Positions 1 to 7,873 of a stretch of DNA of 36,093 nucleotides are shown one piece after another. Made by a program: the position numbers and the translations under genes. Under the pieces are notes generated by a model, which saw nothing but the letters and a program-made list of their open reading frames with translations, did not search any database and had not been told where the DNA came from. Where the stretch lies: NCBI GenBank assembly GCA_035934315.1, contig DASYXZ010000111.1, positions 1 through 36,093 on the forward strand. Direction: 5' to 3'. The DNA is from DASYXZ01 sp035934315. GTDB taxonomy: Bacteria > Acidobacteriota > Terriglobia > UBA7540. The stretch's first letter is position 1; each line of letters opens with the position of its first letter.

Positions 1-317
1 TTGAAGGGCTTGGTCAGATAATCGTAGGCGCCCAGCTTGATGGCTTCCACCGAAGCCTGGATGGTTCCAAAACCCGTCATCATCACGACGTCGGTTTCAG
101 GATATTTTTGCCGGATGATTTTCAACAGCTCGATGCCGCTCCGCCCGGGCATGCGGACATCGGTAAGAACAATATCCACCGGCTCGCGCTCCATCACCTC
201 CAGAGCCCGCGCCCCGGACTCCGCGGTTTCCGTCTGGAAGCCCATTCGATGAAGAATCTCCACGCACAGGTCGCGCGCCGTTTGCTCATCGTCAACGATC
301 AAAACTTTAGTTTCCAT
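1..317 (-). CDS. NtrC-family response regulator, receiver domain only (cut by window edge)
   Basis: The minus strand encodes an uninterrupted 105-residue receiver domain that runs off the left edge. It begins METKVLIVDDEQ, with the acidic pocket at D9/D10, the phosphoacceptor Asp at D53 in LTDVRMPG, the conserved Thr in MMTGFGT and the switch Lys in the final TKPF. The wording TGFGTIQASVEAIKLGAYDYL is typical of NtrC-type sigma-54 activators, so an AAA+ domain and Fis-type helix-turn-helix probably follow outside the window. That is inference, because only the receiver is visible. The ATG at 317 has a weak GGAA-type ribosome site. The gene lies on the same strand as the hybrid kinase at 2631-6866 and is separated from it by the insertion sequence, so it may be its partner. 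Confidence 0.85.
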   Translation of the reverse strand, partial: METKVLIVDDEQTARDLCVEILHRMGFQTETAESGARALEVMEREPVDIVLTDVRMPGRSGIELLKIIRQKYPETDVVMMTGFGTIQASVEAIKLGAYDYLTKPF

Positions 318-405
318 TTACATTCCAGCGTGTCTCATTCATCAACGATCTTTGCGTGACGGCTTCCCGGCAAAGAAGGAGCATTTGCTGAAATTCATAT
401 CGAGC

Positions 406-413
406 TTAATTAG
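406..413. repeat. Left target-site duplication TTAATTAG of the IS1595-family element
   Basis: The 8-bp word TTAATTAG directly precedes the left end of the element and recurs in the same orientation at 2556-2563, directly after the right end. Eight base pairs is the expected duplication length for the IS1595 family. TTAATTA is itself palindromic, so the exact boundary could shift by one base. Confidence 0.85.
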
Positions 414-467
414 GGCATCAATATATTTGAGTAACCAAGTAACCGATTGCGCCCTCATGGAAGCGCG

Positions 468-626
468 CTAGCGATTTCGCTTCCGTTTGTACTTGGCTGT
501 GGCACGTTTCCGCTTTCGTTCGACAACGCTCTTTGGAACCCTCACTACCTTAGCAAGAGCGGTGCGGAAATTTTCCATTGCCTCTTTCGGGTTTTCGACT
601 TCAAACGTGTCCAGCTTCACTCTCAC
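468..626 (-). CDS. Small basic accessory ORF of the IS1595-family element (52 aa)
   Basis: This ORF is too short for most gene callers. Its GTG start overlaps the transposase stop codon (GTGA), which suggests translational coupling. The product begins VRVKLDTFEVENPKEAM and ends in a strongly basic tail rich in Lys and Arg (KRKRATAKYKRKRNR). Similar small basic ORFs just downstream of the transposase are, as I recall, a recurring feature of IS1595 relatives; their function is unknown to me. A second in-frame GTG two codons downstream is an alternative start. The coupling, the family-like wording and the absence of internal stops support a real gene. Confidence 0.65.
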   Translation of the reverse strand: MRVKLDTFEVENPKEAMENFRTALAKVVRVPKSVVERKRKRATAKYKRKRNR

Positions 627-1564
627 GCGGTAGCTCCAATCAACTCATTATTGGTTAACCGTCGATTCACAACTTGAGCGAGCACCGCAAGGAATCTTCC
701 GAAGTCATCCGTCTTGCGCAGATTGAACCGGAGCGTCTGTTCATCAAGATACCGGAACAAGTGGAACGGCTCGACGCTAACATACGTTCCCTTAAGGCCG
801 CGCTTCAAGAGGCTCCAAAAGTTTTCCATGCCATTCGTGTGAACCCGGCCAGCGACGTAAGCAACGGCATGGTCAATTACTTTGTGGGCATACTCACCCT
901 CCAAGCCGTCATAAGATTGCAGAGCGTCACTGTAAAGCGCAGAGCCAGCCTGTACGTGCTTTTTGACTTCAGCTTGCAGTTCCTTTTTCTTTCGACTTCC
1001 AACTACCTCCGCGCAGACGGCCCCGCCGCGCTGCAAGAATCCCATAACGACTGTCTTGTCTTTCCCGCCTGTTCCGGTGATTCGAGTCCGGCGCTTTTCT
1101 ATGTGCATGTTTCGCGCTTTTCCGCCGATGAATGTTTCATCGACTTCAACCTCGCCTTTCAATTTCATAAGCTGGCCTGTCTGCATAGCGAGCCGAAGAC
1201 GGTGCAGCATAAACCATGCCGTCTTTTGTGTGACGCCAAGATCACGGGCCACTTCATACGAACTGATTCCGTTTTTGCAGTTCACAATCAGCCACAAAGT
1301 CGGAAGCCACTTTTCAAGCGGAATCGGCGAATCCTCAAAGATCGTTCCGACCTTCAAAGTGAACTGTGCGCGCGGGTGCTTGCCGTAGCATTTCCAGCGG
1401 CGCGTTTTCTCCATGTAGGTAACACGCTCCGAATTGCAGTTCGGGCATCGAATAATGCCATCCGGCCATCGGGCCTCTACCATGAATTTCTGGCAGTTCT
1501 CATATTCGCCAAAGAATTTCACGGCATCCAAGAGCGTTTTGGGTGTAACATGTGTCTGTTTCAT
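623..1564 (-). CDS. IS1595-family transposase
   Basis: The 313-residue protein has the two parts expected of this family. An N-terminal zinc-ribbon region carries C40-x2-C43 and C59 with H63. A DDE-type nuclease fold follows, with VEVDETFIGGK around D142, a second acidic site in LYSDALQSYDGL, and the signature HTNGMENFWSLLKRGLKGTY near the C terminus. Length and domain order are normal and no frameshift or stop is visible, so the enzyme may be active. It cuts and joins the element ends seen at 414 and 2555. The gene is read away from the passenger gene, and the 128 bp between the two starts must hold both promoters. Confidence 0.93.
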   Translation of the reverse strand: MKQTHVTPKTLLDAVKFFGEYENCQKFMVEARWPDGIIRCPNCNSERVTYMEKTRRWKCYGKHPRAQFTLKVGTIFEDSPIPLEKWLPTLWLIVNCKNGISSYEVARDLGVTQKTAWFMLHRLRLAMQTGQLMKLKGEVEVDETFIGGKARNMHIEKRRTRITGTGGKDKTVVMGFLQRGGAVCAEVVGSRKKKELQAEVKKHVQAGSALYSDALQSYDGLEGEYAHKVIDHAVAYVAGRVHTNGMENFWSLLKRGLKGTYVSVEPFHLFRYLDEQTLRFNLRKTDDFGRFLAVLAQVVNRRLTNNELIGATA

Positions 1565-1692
1565 GGTTACTATAATACCTTAAATATCTCGGTTTGTCAA
1601 GTACTTTATTTCTCTTGCCGTGAATAAGTTACAAAAAGCAGTCAAAACCCTATGTCTGGTAAGATGTGCCATAGTCCAATGGAGCCCAACAA

Positions 1693-2487
1693 GTGAGCCA
1701 AAAGAATAAAAAGCAGACCCAGCCCAAACTCACGCAGAGCGCGGGGAGTTCCGTCATACATGGGAGCTACCCAACAAGCCCTCCAGACGCCGATCACAGT
1801 CATAATTATAGCCGCTATAAAAAGCGAGACGCCTTCGACTATGTGACGTCTGTCGTAACTATCATAGGTCTGATTATACTCATCATCTATACGATTTACG
1901 CTGGCCGTCAAGCCTATTGGATGAGGCGTTCTGTTGAAAACTCCGCTCTGTCTGAGCGTCCCTGGATTGAGGTTGCCACTGTCATTGGATTCGAACACCC
2001 GAATTACGCCGGGAATAAACCAATTTACCCTATCTTGCCAGACATACCATTGTTTAGAAACTTTCCCTATAATTTTGTCGTGACTACAAAGAATTACGGG
2101 CGCACTCCGGCCTTGCGGGTTTATGCGGATTTTGACGTTAAGTGGAGTGACCTTCCAGGTACGGTGGAACCTTACCTGAAGAACATAATGATTCCAGTTT
2201 ATGAAAGATGCCAAGTTGGATTCCCATTCTCTGGTACAGGAAACGAAGCTGAGTTCCCGAATGGGACCTATGAGTTCCGAACCCCTCGGGCTATTTTCGG
2301 CGGAGAAGAGGTCGATAGGTTCCTTCAAGTGAAGGAAGCTGTATTTATTTACGGTTGTGTGAGGTACAAGGATGTTGGAAACTTGAACTCTAGGGAATTT
2401 TACCAAACAGATTTTTGCAGATATCTCTGGCTTGGTGACACTCCCCATAGCTGGAAACCTTGCGTAGCAGGCAACGGCGTTCGTTAG
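1693..2487 (+). CDS. Passenger gene of the IS element: single-span membrane protein of unknown function
   Basis: The gene lies wholly inside the insertion sequence. The GTG start at 1693 has GGAG eight bases upstream (1681-1684), and the codon at 1679 opens only a 5-codon frame. The 264-residue product has a polar N terminus of about 45 residues, one hydrophobic segment (VTSVVTIIGLIILIIYTIY, roughly residues 51-69), then a short basic/aromatic linker (GRQAYWMRRSVENSALSERPWIEV) and a roughly 170-residue extracytoplasmic or cytoplasmic domain with several aromatic and Cys residues. The layout of one helix followed by a linker ending in an (S/A)ERPW motif resembles a loose group of uncharacterised bacterial proteins. 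I do not recognise an enzymatic motif. Base composition is visibly AT-richer than its chromosomal neighbours, consistent with transfer. Confidence 0.75.
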   Translation: MSQKNKKQTQPKLTQSAGSSVIHGSYPTSPPDADHSHNYSRYKKRDAFDYVTSVVTIIGLIILIIYTIYAGRQAYWMRRSVENSALSERPWIEVATVIGFEHPNYAGNKPIYPILPDIPLFRNFPYNFVVTTKNYGRTPALRVYADFDVKWSDLPGTVEPYLKNIMIPVYERCQVGFPFSGTGNEAEFPNGTYEFRTPRAIFGGEEVDRFLQVKEAVFIYGCVRYKDVGNLNSREFYQTDFCRYLWLGDTPHSWKPCVAGNGVR

Positions 2488-2555
2488 GACTGAAAAAGCG
2501 CAGACCACAGCGAACAGGTTCAGTGACCCGATGGTTAGCCAAGTATATTGATGCC

Positions 2556-2563
2556 TTAATTAG
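2556..2563. repeat. Right target-site duplication TTAATTAG
   Basis: Direct repeat of 406-413, immediately outside the right inverted repeat of the IS1595-family element. Confidence 0.85.
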
Positions 2564-2630
2564 AGTGGTGATACCCGAACCGTCTAATGAAGACTTACAA
2601 CTTCATAGACGAGAGAGCTGCCTTCGGGCT

Positions 2631-5600
2631 TCATGATTTCACCTGGCCGGTGAATTGCTTCCTCATGTCTTCCAGCGCTGACCTGAAACTTTCCAATTCC
2701 TTTTCAAGATTCATGCGCACCTCTTCGGCATGGGTGAAATTGTTTTCACGCCCCATCGTTTCCAATCGACGAGCCGCTTCATAAGCAGTCCCGGTGGTGA
2801 AATTACCCACTGAGCCGCGCATTTTATGAGCAGAGCGCTCCAGGGCTTTGCCGTCGCTGTGCGCGACGGCTTCCCGGATCTCGATTAAGAGCATCGGACT
2901 GTCACGAAGAAACAGCCCGGCCATTTCACCCAGTAGTTCGGTGTTGCCGCCCAGGCTATCCAGAACCGCCGCACTGTTGACCAACTCGCTGGCCTCAAAC
3001 TTTCCTGTGGTCCTGTCTGGTTCGCCAAATGTCGAAGGAACCAGGCGCTCGATCTCCAGCAGTAGGTCTTCAACCTGGACTGGCTTCGCAACATATCCGT
3101 CCATCCCTGCGCGCAGACATCTTTCACGGTCGCCTTGCATGGCGTTGGCCGTCATGGCCAGGATTGGAACATGGGCCGCGATTGTTTTTTCCTTCTCACG
3201 AATTGCCGCGGTAACCTCAAAACCGTCCATCTCCGGCATCTGCACATCCATCAACAACAGATTGAACTCTCCGGGAAGAGAATTTTCAAAGGCAGCAAGC
3301 GCCTCGCGGCCATTGCCCGTCACCACCACCGTGTGCCCATGTTTTTCGAGCAACCGGACGGCCAGCGTCTGGTTGACGGCATTGTCTTCCGCCAGGAGGA
3401 TGTTCAGGTGGCGCTGATTTTCGCGCAGTGAATGGCGCGTGACCAGGGGGACTGGCTCCGCCTTTCCCGACGATTTTGTGAGTACGGTGATGATGGCGTC
3501 CAACAGGTCCGACTGGCGGATGGGCTTGGTAAGATAGGCTGAAATCCCCAACTCGCGGCACCGGGCGCCATCACCCCGCTTACCGGCAGAGGTCAGCATC
3601 ATGATGGTGGCCCTGGCAAGTTCCGGGCGCGCCTTGATCCGCTCGGCCAGGGTGAAGCCGTTCATGTCCGGCATCTGCGCATCAAGGAGAACCAAGGGAT
3701 AGGCACTTCCAGCGTCCCGCGCCCGTTCAAGACAAGCCAGCGCTTGCATTCCGCCTTCGGCCAGGATGGGCTTCATGTGCCAGTTGGTAAGCATTTCCTC
3801 GAGGATGCGCCGATTCGTCGTGTTATCGTCCACCACCAGAACGCACTGGCCGCGCAGGCTAACAGGTTCAAGGGCAACGGGCGTGGCCGCCAAATCTTTC
3901 GGTATCTCAAAAAGCACGGTGAAATGGAAAGTGCTCCCGCGTCCGGGCTCGCTTTCAACCCAGATGCGCCCGCCCATCATCCGGACCAGTCGGGCCGAGA
4001 TGGCCAGCCCGAGACCCGTTCCACCATACTTGCGTGTCGTCGAACTGTCGGATTGCGAGAAGGCTTCAAAGATGAGTTGTTGCTTGTCGCGCGGGATTCC
4101 GATCCCCGTATCGGAAACGGAATATTGCAGGACGATCGCGCCTTCGATTTTGGATTCTGGCTTGACACGGACCACCACTTCACCCCGCTCGGTAAACTTA
4201 ATGGCGTTGCCCACCAGGTTGATAATGATCTGGCGTAAACGGCCGGGATCGCCTAACAGCGCCCGGGGGACATCAGGGTGAAAATAGTAGGCAAGTTCCA
4301 ATCCCTTTTCATGAGCTCGCAGCGCAAGCGACTTCATGATGTTGGACAGGCTGCTGCGCAGATTGACCTCAATAATTTCAAGATCCAGCTTGCCGGCCTC
4401 AATCTTTGAAAAATCCAGGATGTCATTAATAATCGTCAGCAGAGAATCGGCTGACGACTTCACCATTCCCAAATATTCCCGCTGCTCCGGGTTGAGCGGA
4501 GTGTCGAGTGTGAGTTCGGTCATCCCGATAATCCCGTTCATGGGGGTTCGGATCTCATGGCTCATGATGGCAAGAAATTCGCTTTTGGCGCGGTTGGCGG
4601 ATTCGGCCGCTTCCTTGGCTGTGTGTAACTCCTCCTCTGCCCGTTTGCGATCCGTAATGTCGCGGCCTATACATCGAATGATGGGCTTTTCCAGGCCGTC
4701 TTGACGCAAGGAATTGTCAAACTCGATAATCTTTTGCTCGCCTTGGCGGGTGAGCACCTTCATCAAGCCGTGGGCGTGGCCGTTTTCCCGGACGTCTTGA
4801 AGATAAGGCTGGAATAGCTCGCGAACATCAGTGGGAATGTACTCGCTTAGGTTATGCCCCACGAGCTCCTCAGCCCGGACACAACCGAAGAGTTCAAGTC
4901 CGGCGCGGTTGACGCTTAACACCGTTCCGTCAAGATCCTGAGTGCCGATCAAGATGCCACTGTTTTCCACCAAGTCGCGATATCGATCTTCAGCCTTTTT
5001 GACCGCATCCTCCGCCTTCTTTCGTTCTGTGATGTCGATAAAAGTGCCTTCGATCCAGCCCGGTCCACTCTTCTCAATCAAGCTCAGGTTGGCCAAAACC
5101 CAGACTTCGCTCCCATCCTTTCTTTTCAGGGACATCTCGAAATTCGTCAGAGCCTTTTCCCGCCTCAAACGTTCCAGCGTGGCCAACTGGAATTTTGGGT
5201 CGGCGAAGACTTCCGAAACGTGAACTGGAAAGAGTTCCTCGCGCGAGGAATAACCGAGAATGCGCGCGCAAGCTTCATTACATTCAGCGATGCGGTCGTC
5301 CAGCGTCAAGCGAAAGACCCCCGCCAGGTTGCGCTCAAATAGAAGCCGGTAGCGTTCTTCAAGGTTTGCTATGCGTTGCAGGCGAAGGAGGAGAACGCCC
5401 GTCTGCTGGCTCAACTGTCGTCTTAAGGCCGCTACCCAGCCGAACACCACGAGCATAATACCGATGGTCAGCCCCAACGCCCACAGGGTGTGCTGGATGC
5501 TCCACCATGATGGCCGCATAAGGACGACGATGTCCCTGGGCGAACGAAGGAAAACGCGATAGGTCAGCGGGCTTCGGTATGCGTCGGTTTCGACCGACGA

Positions 5601-6866
5601 AACGCCGGTTGTTTCAATGACACTGCCAACCCGTATGGGACGCACCGCATACTCAGCCGCTCCGTTAGGAAGCCGCGCAGTGAACGTGTGAGTTCCACTC
5701 TGGACCAACAGGAAAACATCTGTGCCCCGAATCGATTGATCGATCAACTGTCCTTGAATTCTGACGAGTTCGGCGTCATGGGCGCCGCTCAGGCTCGTGG
5801 CGTCCGTTAGGTCGATAGGGACGGGCATCGCGCCGCGGCCAATTTTCCGGAACTCACCGTCTTCCAATTGAGGGGCATATTCACCCATAGTTGGAAACCC
5901 CACGGCATCGACGAGGTCCCCTGGCTCAATATCCTCGCTTTGACTGCTCGCCACGACGACTCCGCCGGACGCGTCCTGGACAAAAATGTATTGCCCTTTC
6001 CTGGCTAACGTCACCACCCCTTGCACCCGAAGTCTGTGGCCCAAGGCTTTCTCCGGAGTGAATCGCATCAAGCTGTCGGTGGAAAGAATGGGGAGCGCAA
6101 AGGGGTCAGGGCTGGCGGCTTTTTCGATGTGCACCTGATCCATGTTGGGGACGAAAAGCTGGATGCCCACCAACTGTCTTTTGTCATTGAACAAAGTTCC
6201 GCAAACGCCGCGAAGCGTGACTTCGGAGTCAATCAAGGCTGCATAGTTTCCGCCTTTCTGAAACCCCTGCACCATGGCCTTGAACTTGTTATTGCCGGCT
6301 GAAATTCCCAACACAAGGGACGGCGGTCCCTTGGTCATGGTGGGAGAGACGGTATCCTCATAATCTACTGAGTGAACGATACCGTGCACTTCGACCCATT
6401 GACTGTCCTCCTTGCCTGTCAGCAAATCTTCAAGGTGGAAGCGATGCGCGGAGGGCAGTGGAGCCTTACCCAGTACGCGGAACTTGGGGTTGTCAACCAC
6501 GGGCGCAAAATCCCCCGGGCCGATAACACCCTGCACTTCCACAAGATCGCCGGCGCGAATCTTCGTTGTAAGTTCGCGAGTCGTGATAAAGATGCCCGCT
6601 GTCGAATCCTGAAAAAAGGTGACGCCCCACTCCAGGGAGGTATAAGTGATGACGCCGCGTAATACCACCGGGATCTTGAGTTGCACTTGTTGAGCAGTGA
6701 GCCTGCGGATTTGAGCTGCTTGAGTAATAACCGGAATTTTAGATTGCCCCTGCGCCCAAACGGCAATCGACGAAGAGGTAAACGTCAAAACCGCTGCCAA
6801 CGAAAGGACGCGCGATCGTGAAGTTTTGGACGGCGGGCTGCCCGGTGTGATATGAGTCCTAATCAC
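2631..6866 (-). CDS. Hybrid sensor histidine kinase (two PAS, HisKA, HATPase, two receivers, HPt)
   Basis: This 1411-residue protein is a complete phosphorelay in one chain. An N-terminal hydrophobic segment (about 20-38) ending in WAQG looks like a signal peptide. About 400 periplasmic residues follow, with repeated short beta-rich units (for example VVLRGVITYTS, VEVHGIVHSV, LRVQGVVTLA) that look like OB-fold-type repeats. A membrane helix (around 457-478) comes next, then two PAS domains each closing with DITxRK, HisKA with SHEIRTPMNG, an HATPase domain with DTGIGIP and GTGLGLAIS, receiver 1 (LLDAQMPDMNG), receiver 2 (LMDVQMPEMDG) and a C-terminal HPt (SAHKMRGSVGNF). The GTG start overlaps the stop of the upstream receiver gene (GTGA) and has AAGGA in front, so the two are translationally coupled. 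The ligand is unknown. Confidence 0.95.
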   Translation of the reverse strand: MIRTHITPGSPPSKTSRSRVLSLAAVLTFTSSSIAVWAQGQSKIPVITQAAQIRRLTAQQVQLKIPVVLRGVITYTSLEWGVTFFQDSTAGIFITTRELTTKIRAGDLVEVQGVIGPGDFAPVVDNPKFRVLGKAPLPSAHRFHLEDLLTGKEDSQWVEVHGIVHSVDYEDTVSPTMTKGPPSLVLGISAGNNKFKAMVQGFQKGGNYAALIDSEVTLRGVCGTLFNDKRQLVGIQLFVPNMDQVHIEKAASPDPFALPILSTDSLMRFTPEKALGHRLRVQGVVTLARKGQYIFVQDASGGVVVASSQSEDIEPGDLVDAVGFPTMGEYAPQLEDGEFRKIGRGAMPVPIDLTDATSLSGAHDAELVRIQGQLIDQSIRGTDVFLLVQSGTHTFTARLPNGAAEYAVRPIRVGSVIETTGVSSVETDAYRSPLTYRVFLRSPRDIVVLMRPSWWSIQHTLWALGLTIGIMLVVFGWVAALRRQLSQQTGVLLLRLQRIANLEERYRLLFERNLAGVFRLTLDDRIAECNEACARILGYSSREELFPVHVSEVFADPKFQLATLERLRREKALTNFEMSLKRKDGSEVWVLANLSLIEKSGPGWIEGTFIDITERKKAEDAVKKAEDRYRDLVENSGILIGTQDLDGTVLSVNRAGLELFGCVRAEELVGHNLSEYIPTDVRELFQPYLQDVRENGHAHGLMKVLTRQGEQKIIEFDNSLRQDGLEKPIIRCIGRDITDRKRAEEELHTAKEAAESANRAKSEFLAIMSHEIRTPMNGIIGMTELTLDTPLNPEQREYLGMVKSSADSLLTIINDILDFSKIEAGKLDLEIIEVNLRSSLSNIMKSLALRAHEKGLELAYYFHPDVPRALLGDPGRLRQIIINLVGNAIKFTERGEVVVRVKPESKIEGAIVLQYSVSDTGIGIPRDKQQLIFEAFSQSDSSTTRKYGGTGLGLAISARLVRMMGGRIWVESEPGRGSTFHFTVLFEIPKDLAATPVALEPVSLRGQCVLVVDDNTTNRRILEEMLTNWHMKPILAEGGMQALACLERARDAGSAYPLVLLDAQMPDMNGFTLAERIKARPELARATIMMLTSAGKRGDGARCRELGISAYLTKPIRQSDLLDAIITVLTKSSGKAEPVPLVTRHSLRENQRHLNILLAEDNAVNQTLAVRLLEKHGHTVVVTGNGREALAAFENSLPGEFNLLLMDVQMPEMDGFEVTAAIREKEKTIAAHVPILAMTANAMQGDRERCLRAGMDGYVAKPVQVEDLLLEIERLVPSTFGEPDRTTGKFEASELVNSAAVLDSLGGNTELLGEMAGLFLRDSPMLLIEIREAVAHSDGKALERSAHKMRGSVGNFTTGTAYEAARRLETMGRENNFTHAEEVRMNLEKELESFRSALEDMRKQFTGQVKS

Positions 6867-7489
6867 TTCACCGCTTCCTTATTAGAAGAGTCTTTTTGAA
6901 GCTCCGGTTGCACAATCTTCTCGTAGCAATCGGGACAAATTCCGTGGCTGAATTGCGCTTCCGAGTGCGCGGAGATGTAGCCTTCCACTTGTTGCCAATA
7001 ATTCTTATCGTCCCGGATTTTTTTGCAGTAGGAACAGATGGGCAAAAGTCCCTGGAGTTGATTGACGCCGGCCAGGGCGCGCTCCAACTCGATGACCCGG
7101 TCGGCAAGATTGGTCTGTAATTCCACCACGCGCACCCCCACATTAAGGCGGGCGCGCATCTCGTCCTGGTTGAAAGGCTTGGTCACGTAATCGTCGGCTC
7201 CGGCATCGAGACCGCGCACAATGTCCTGATTGTCGCCTCGGGCGGTGAGGAGAATGAGATAAGCAGGGGAGGCGCGCGGCGCAAGTCGAACCCGGCGGCA
7301 GATCTCGACGCCATCCAGCACGGGCATCATCCAGTCCATGATGGCCAACTTCGGGGCGTCGGCGCTTTCGAGCACCCGCCAGGCCTCCTCGCCGTCTCTC
7401 GCGACCACCACATCGTATCCCCATCGCAGGAGGAATACTTGAAGCATTCTGCGTGAAACCTCATCGTCCTCCGCAATCAGGATTTTCAC
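6863..7489 (-). CDS. Single-domain response regulator with C-terminal Cys-rich motif
   Basis: The start is placed at the GTG at 7489 because a strong AGGAGG lies seven bases upstream (7497-7502); a longer frame to 7585 exists but adds non-conserved sequence. The 208-residue product begins VKILIAEDDE (acidic pair D8/D9), with phosphoacceptor D52 in IMDWMMPVLDG, T82 and K104 (TKPF). After a helical linker (about 115-148) comes a second motif: PICSYCKKIRD at 150-160, followed by a Tyr/Trp-rich stretch and SHGICPDCYE at 181-190. The four Cys (152, 155, 185, 188) could bind metal. This tail occurs on many two-component proteins, and its role is not known to me. There is no DNA-binding domain. The stop overlaps the start of the hybrid kinase, its probable partner. 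Confidence 0.9.
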   Translation of the reverse strand: MKILIAEDDEVSRRMLQVFLLRWGYDVVVARDGEEAWRVLESADAPKLAIMDWMMPVLDGVEICRRVRLAPRASPAYLILLTARGDNQDIVRGLDAGADDYVTKPFNQDEMRARLNVGVRVVELQTNLADRVIELERALAGVNQLQGLLPICSYCKKIRDDKNYWQQVEGYISAHSEAQFSHGICPDCYEKIVQPELQKDSSNKEAVK

Positions 7490-7873
7490 TAGACATCCTC
7501 CTTTCGCCGGCTTCATCAGGGCGCCGGAAAAACGTGCGTCCATTCCCCGACGCCTGCCGGCTTTAATTGGCGTGCGCCGCCCCAAGTCCGTTTGACTTAC
7601 ATCGAACTATATTTTCATAACCCGGGAACTCCGCTCACCCTCGAGACCGGTCATCTGGTTATTCGGCAGGTCTGGGAGAATACTTGAATCGCAGGGGAGG
7701 ATTAGAGCGCCAGGAAGACGAGTTTCGATCCCGCGCCCATGGGCAATCGGTATAGAAATTTCTGCACCGCGCCGGCAAAAGGCCCGACGACAAACCAAAC
7801 AGGAGAAGGCGCGCCGGCGCTCATATCGCCCGCGCATTTCCGGGAGGTTTGACCCTTGCCACCTGATACAGCC
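7490..7873. other. 384-bp gap between galT and the receiver/kinase operon
   Basis: This stretch must contain the promoter of the minus-strand operon starting at 7489. Short open frames exist, but none has a credible ribosome site or family-like sequence. I see no strong -35/-10 pair and no clear hairpin. Confidence 0.5.

Larger units (their letters stand above)
414..2555. mobile_element. IS1595-family insertion sequence carrying a passenger gene (2142 bp)
   Basis: The ends are inverted repeats: GGCATCAATATATTTGAGTA at the left and, on the other strand, GGCATCAATATACTTGGCTA at the right. The first 12 bases are identical and about 21 of 24 match. An 8-bp direct repeat, TTAATTAG, flanks both ends. 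Inside are a transposase (623-1564, minus), a short overlapping ORF (468-626, minus) and a divergently transcribed membrane-protein gene (1693-2487, plus). Passenger genes are known in some IS1595-family elements. Intact ends, intact transposase and a perfect target duplication suggest a recent insertion. It sits between the hybrid kinase gene and the NtrC-type regulator gene. Confidence 0.88.

Noticed and set aside
674..1627. 317-codon plus-strand open frame
   Set aside because: It lies antisense to the intact IS1595-family transposase and shows no family-like sequence.
1642..2508. 288-codon minus-strand open frame
   Set aside because: Antisense to the passenger gene, which has a ribosome site, a membrane helix and plausible composition. 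The minus frame has none of these.
7607..7837. 76-codon minus-strand open frame between galT and the receiver gene
   Set aside because: No ribosome site, no recognisable features, and an overlapping alternative frame of similar size.
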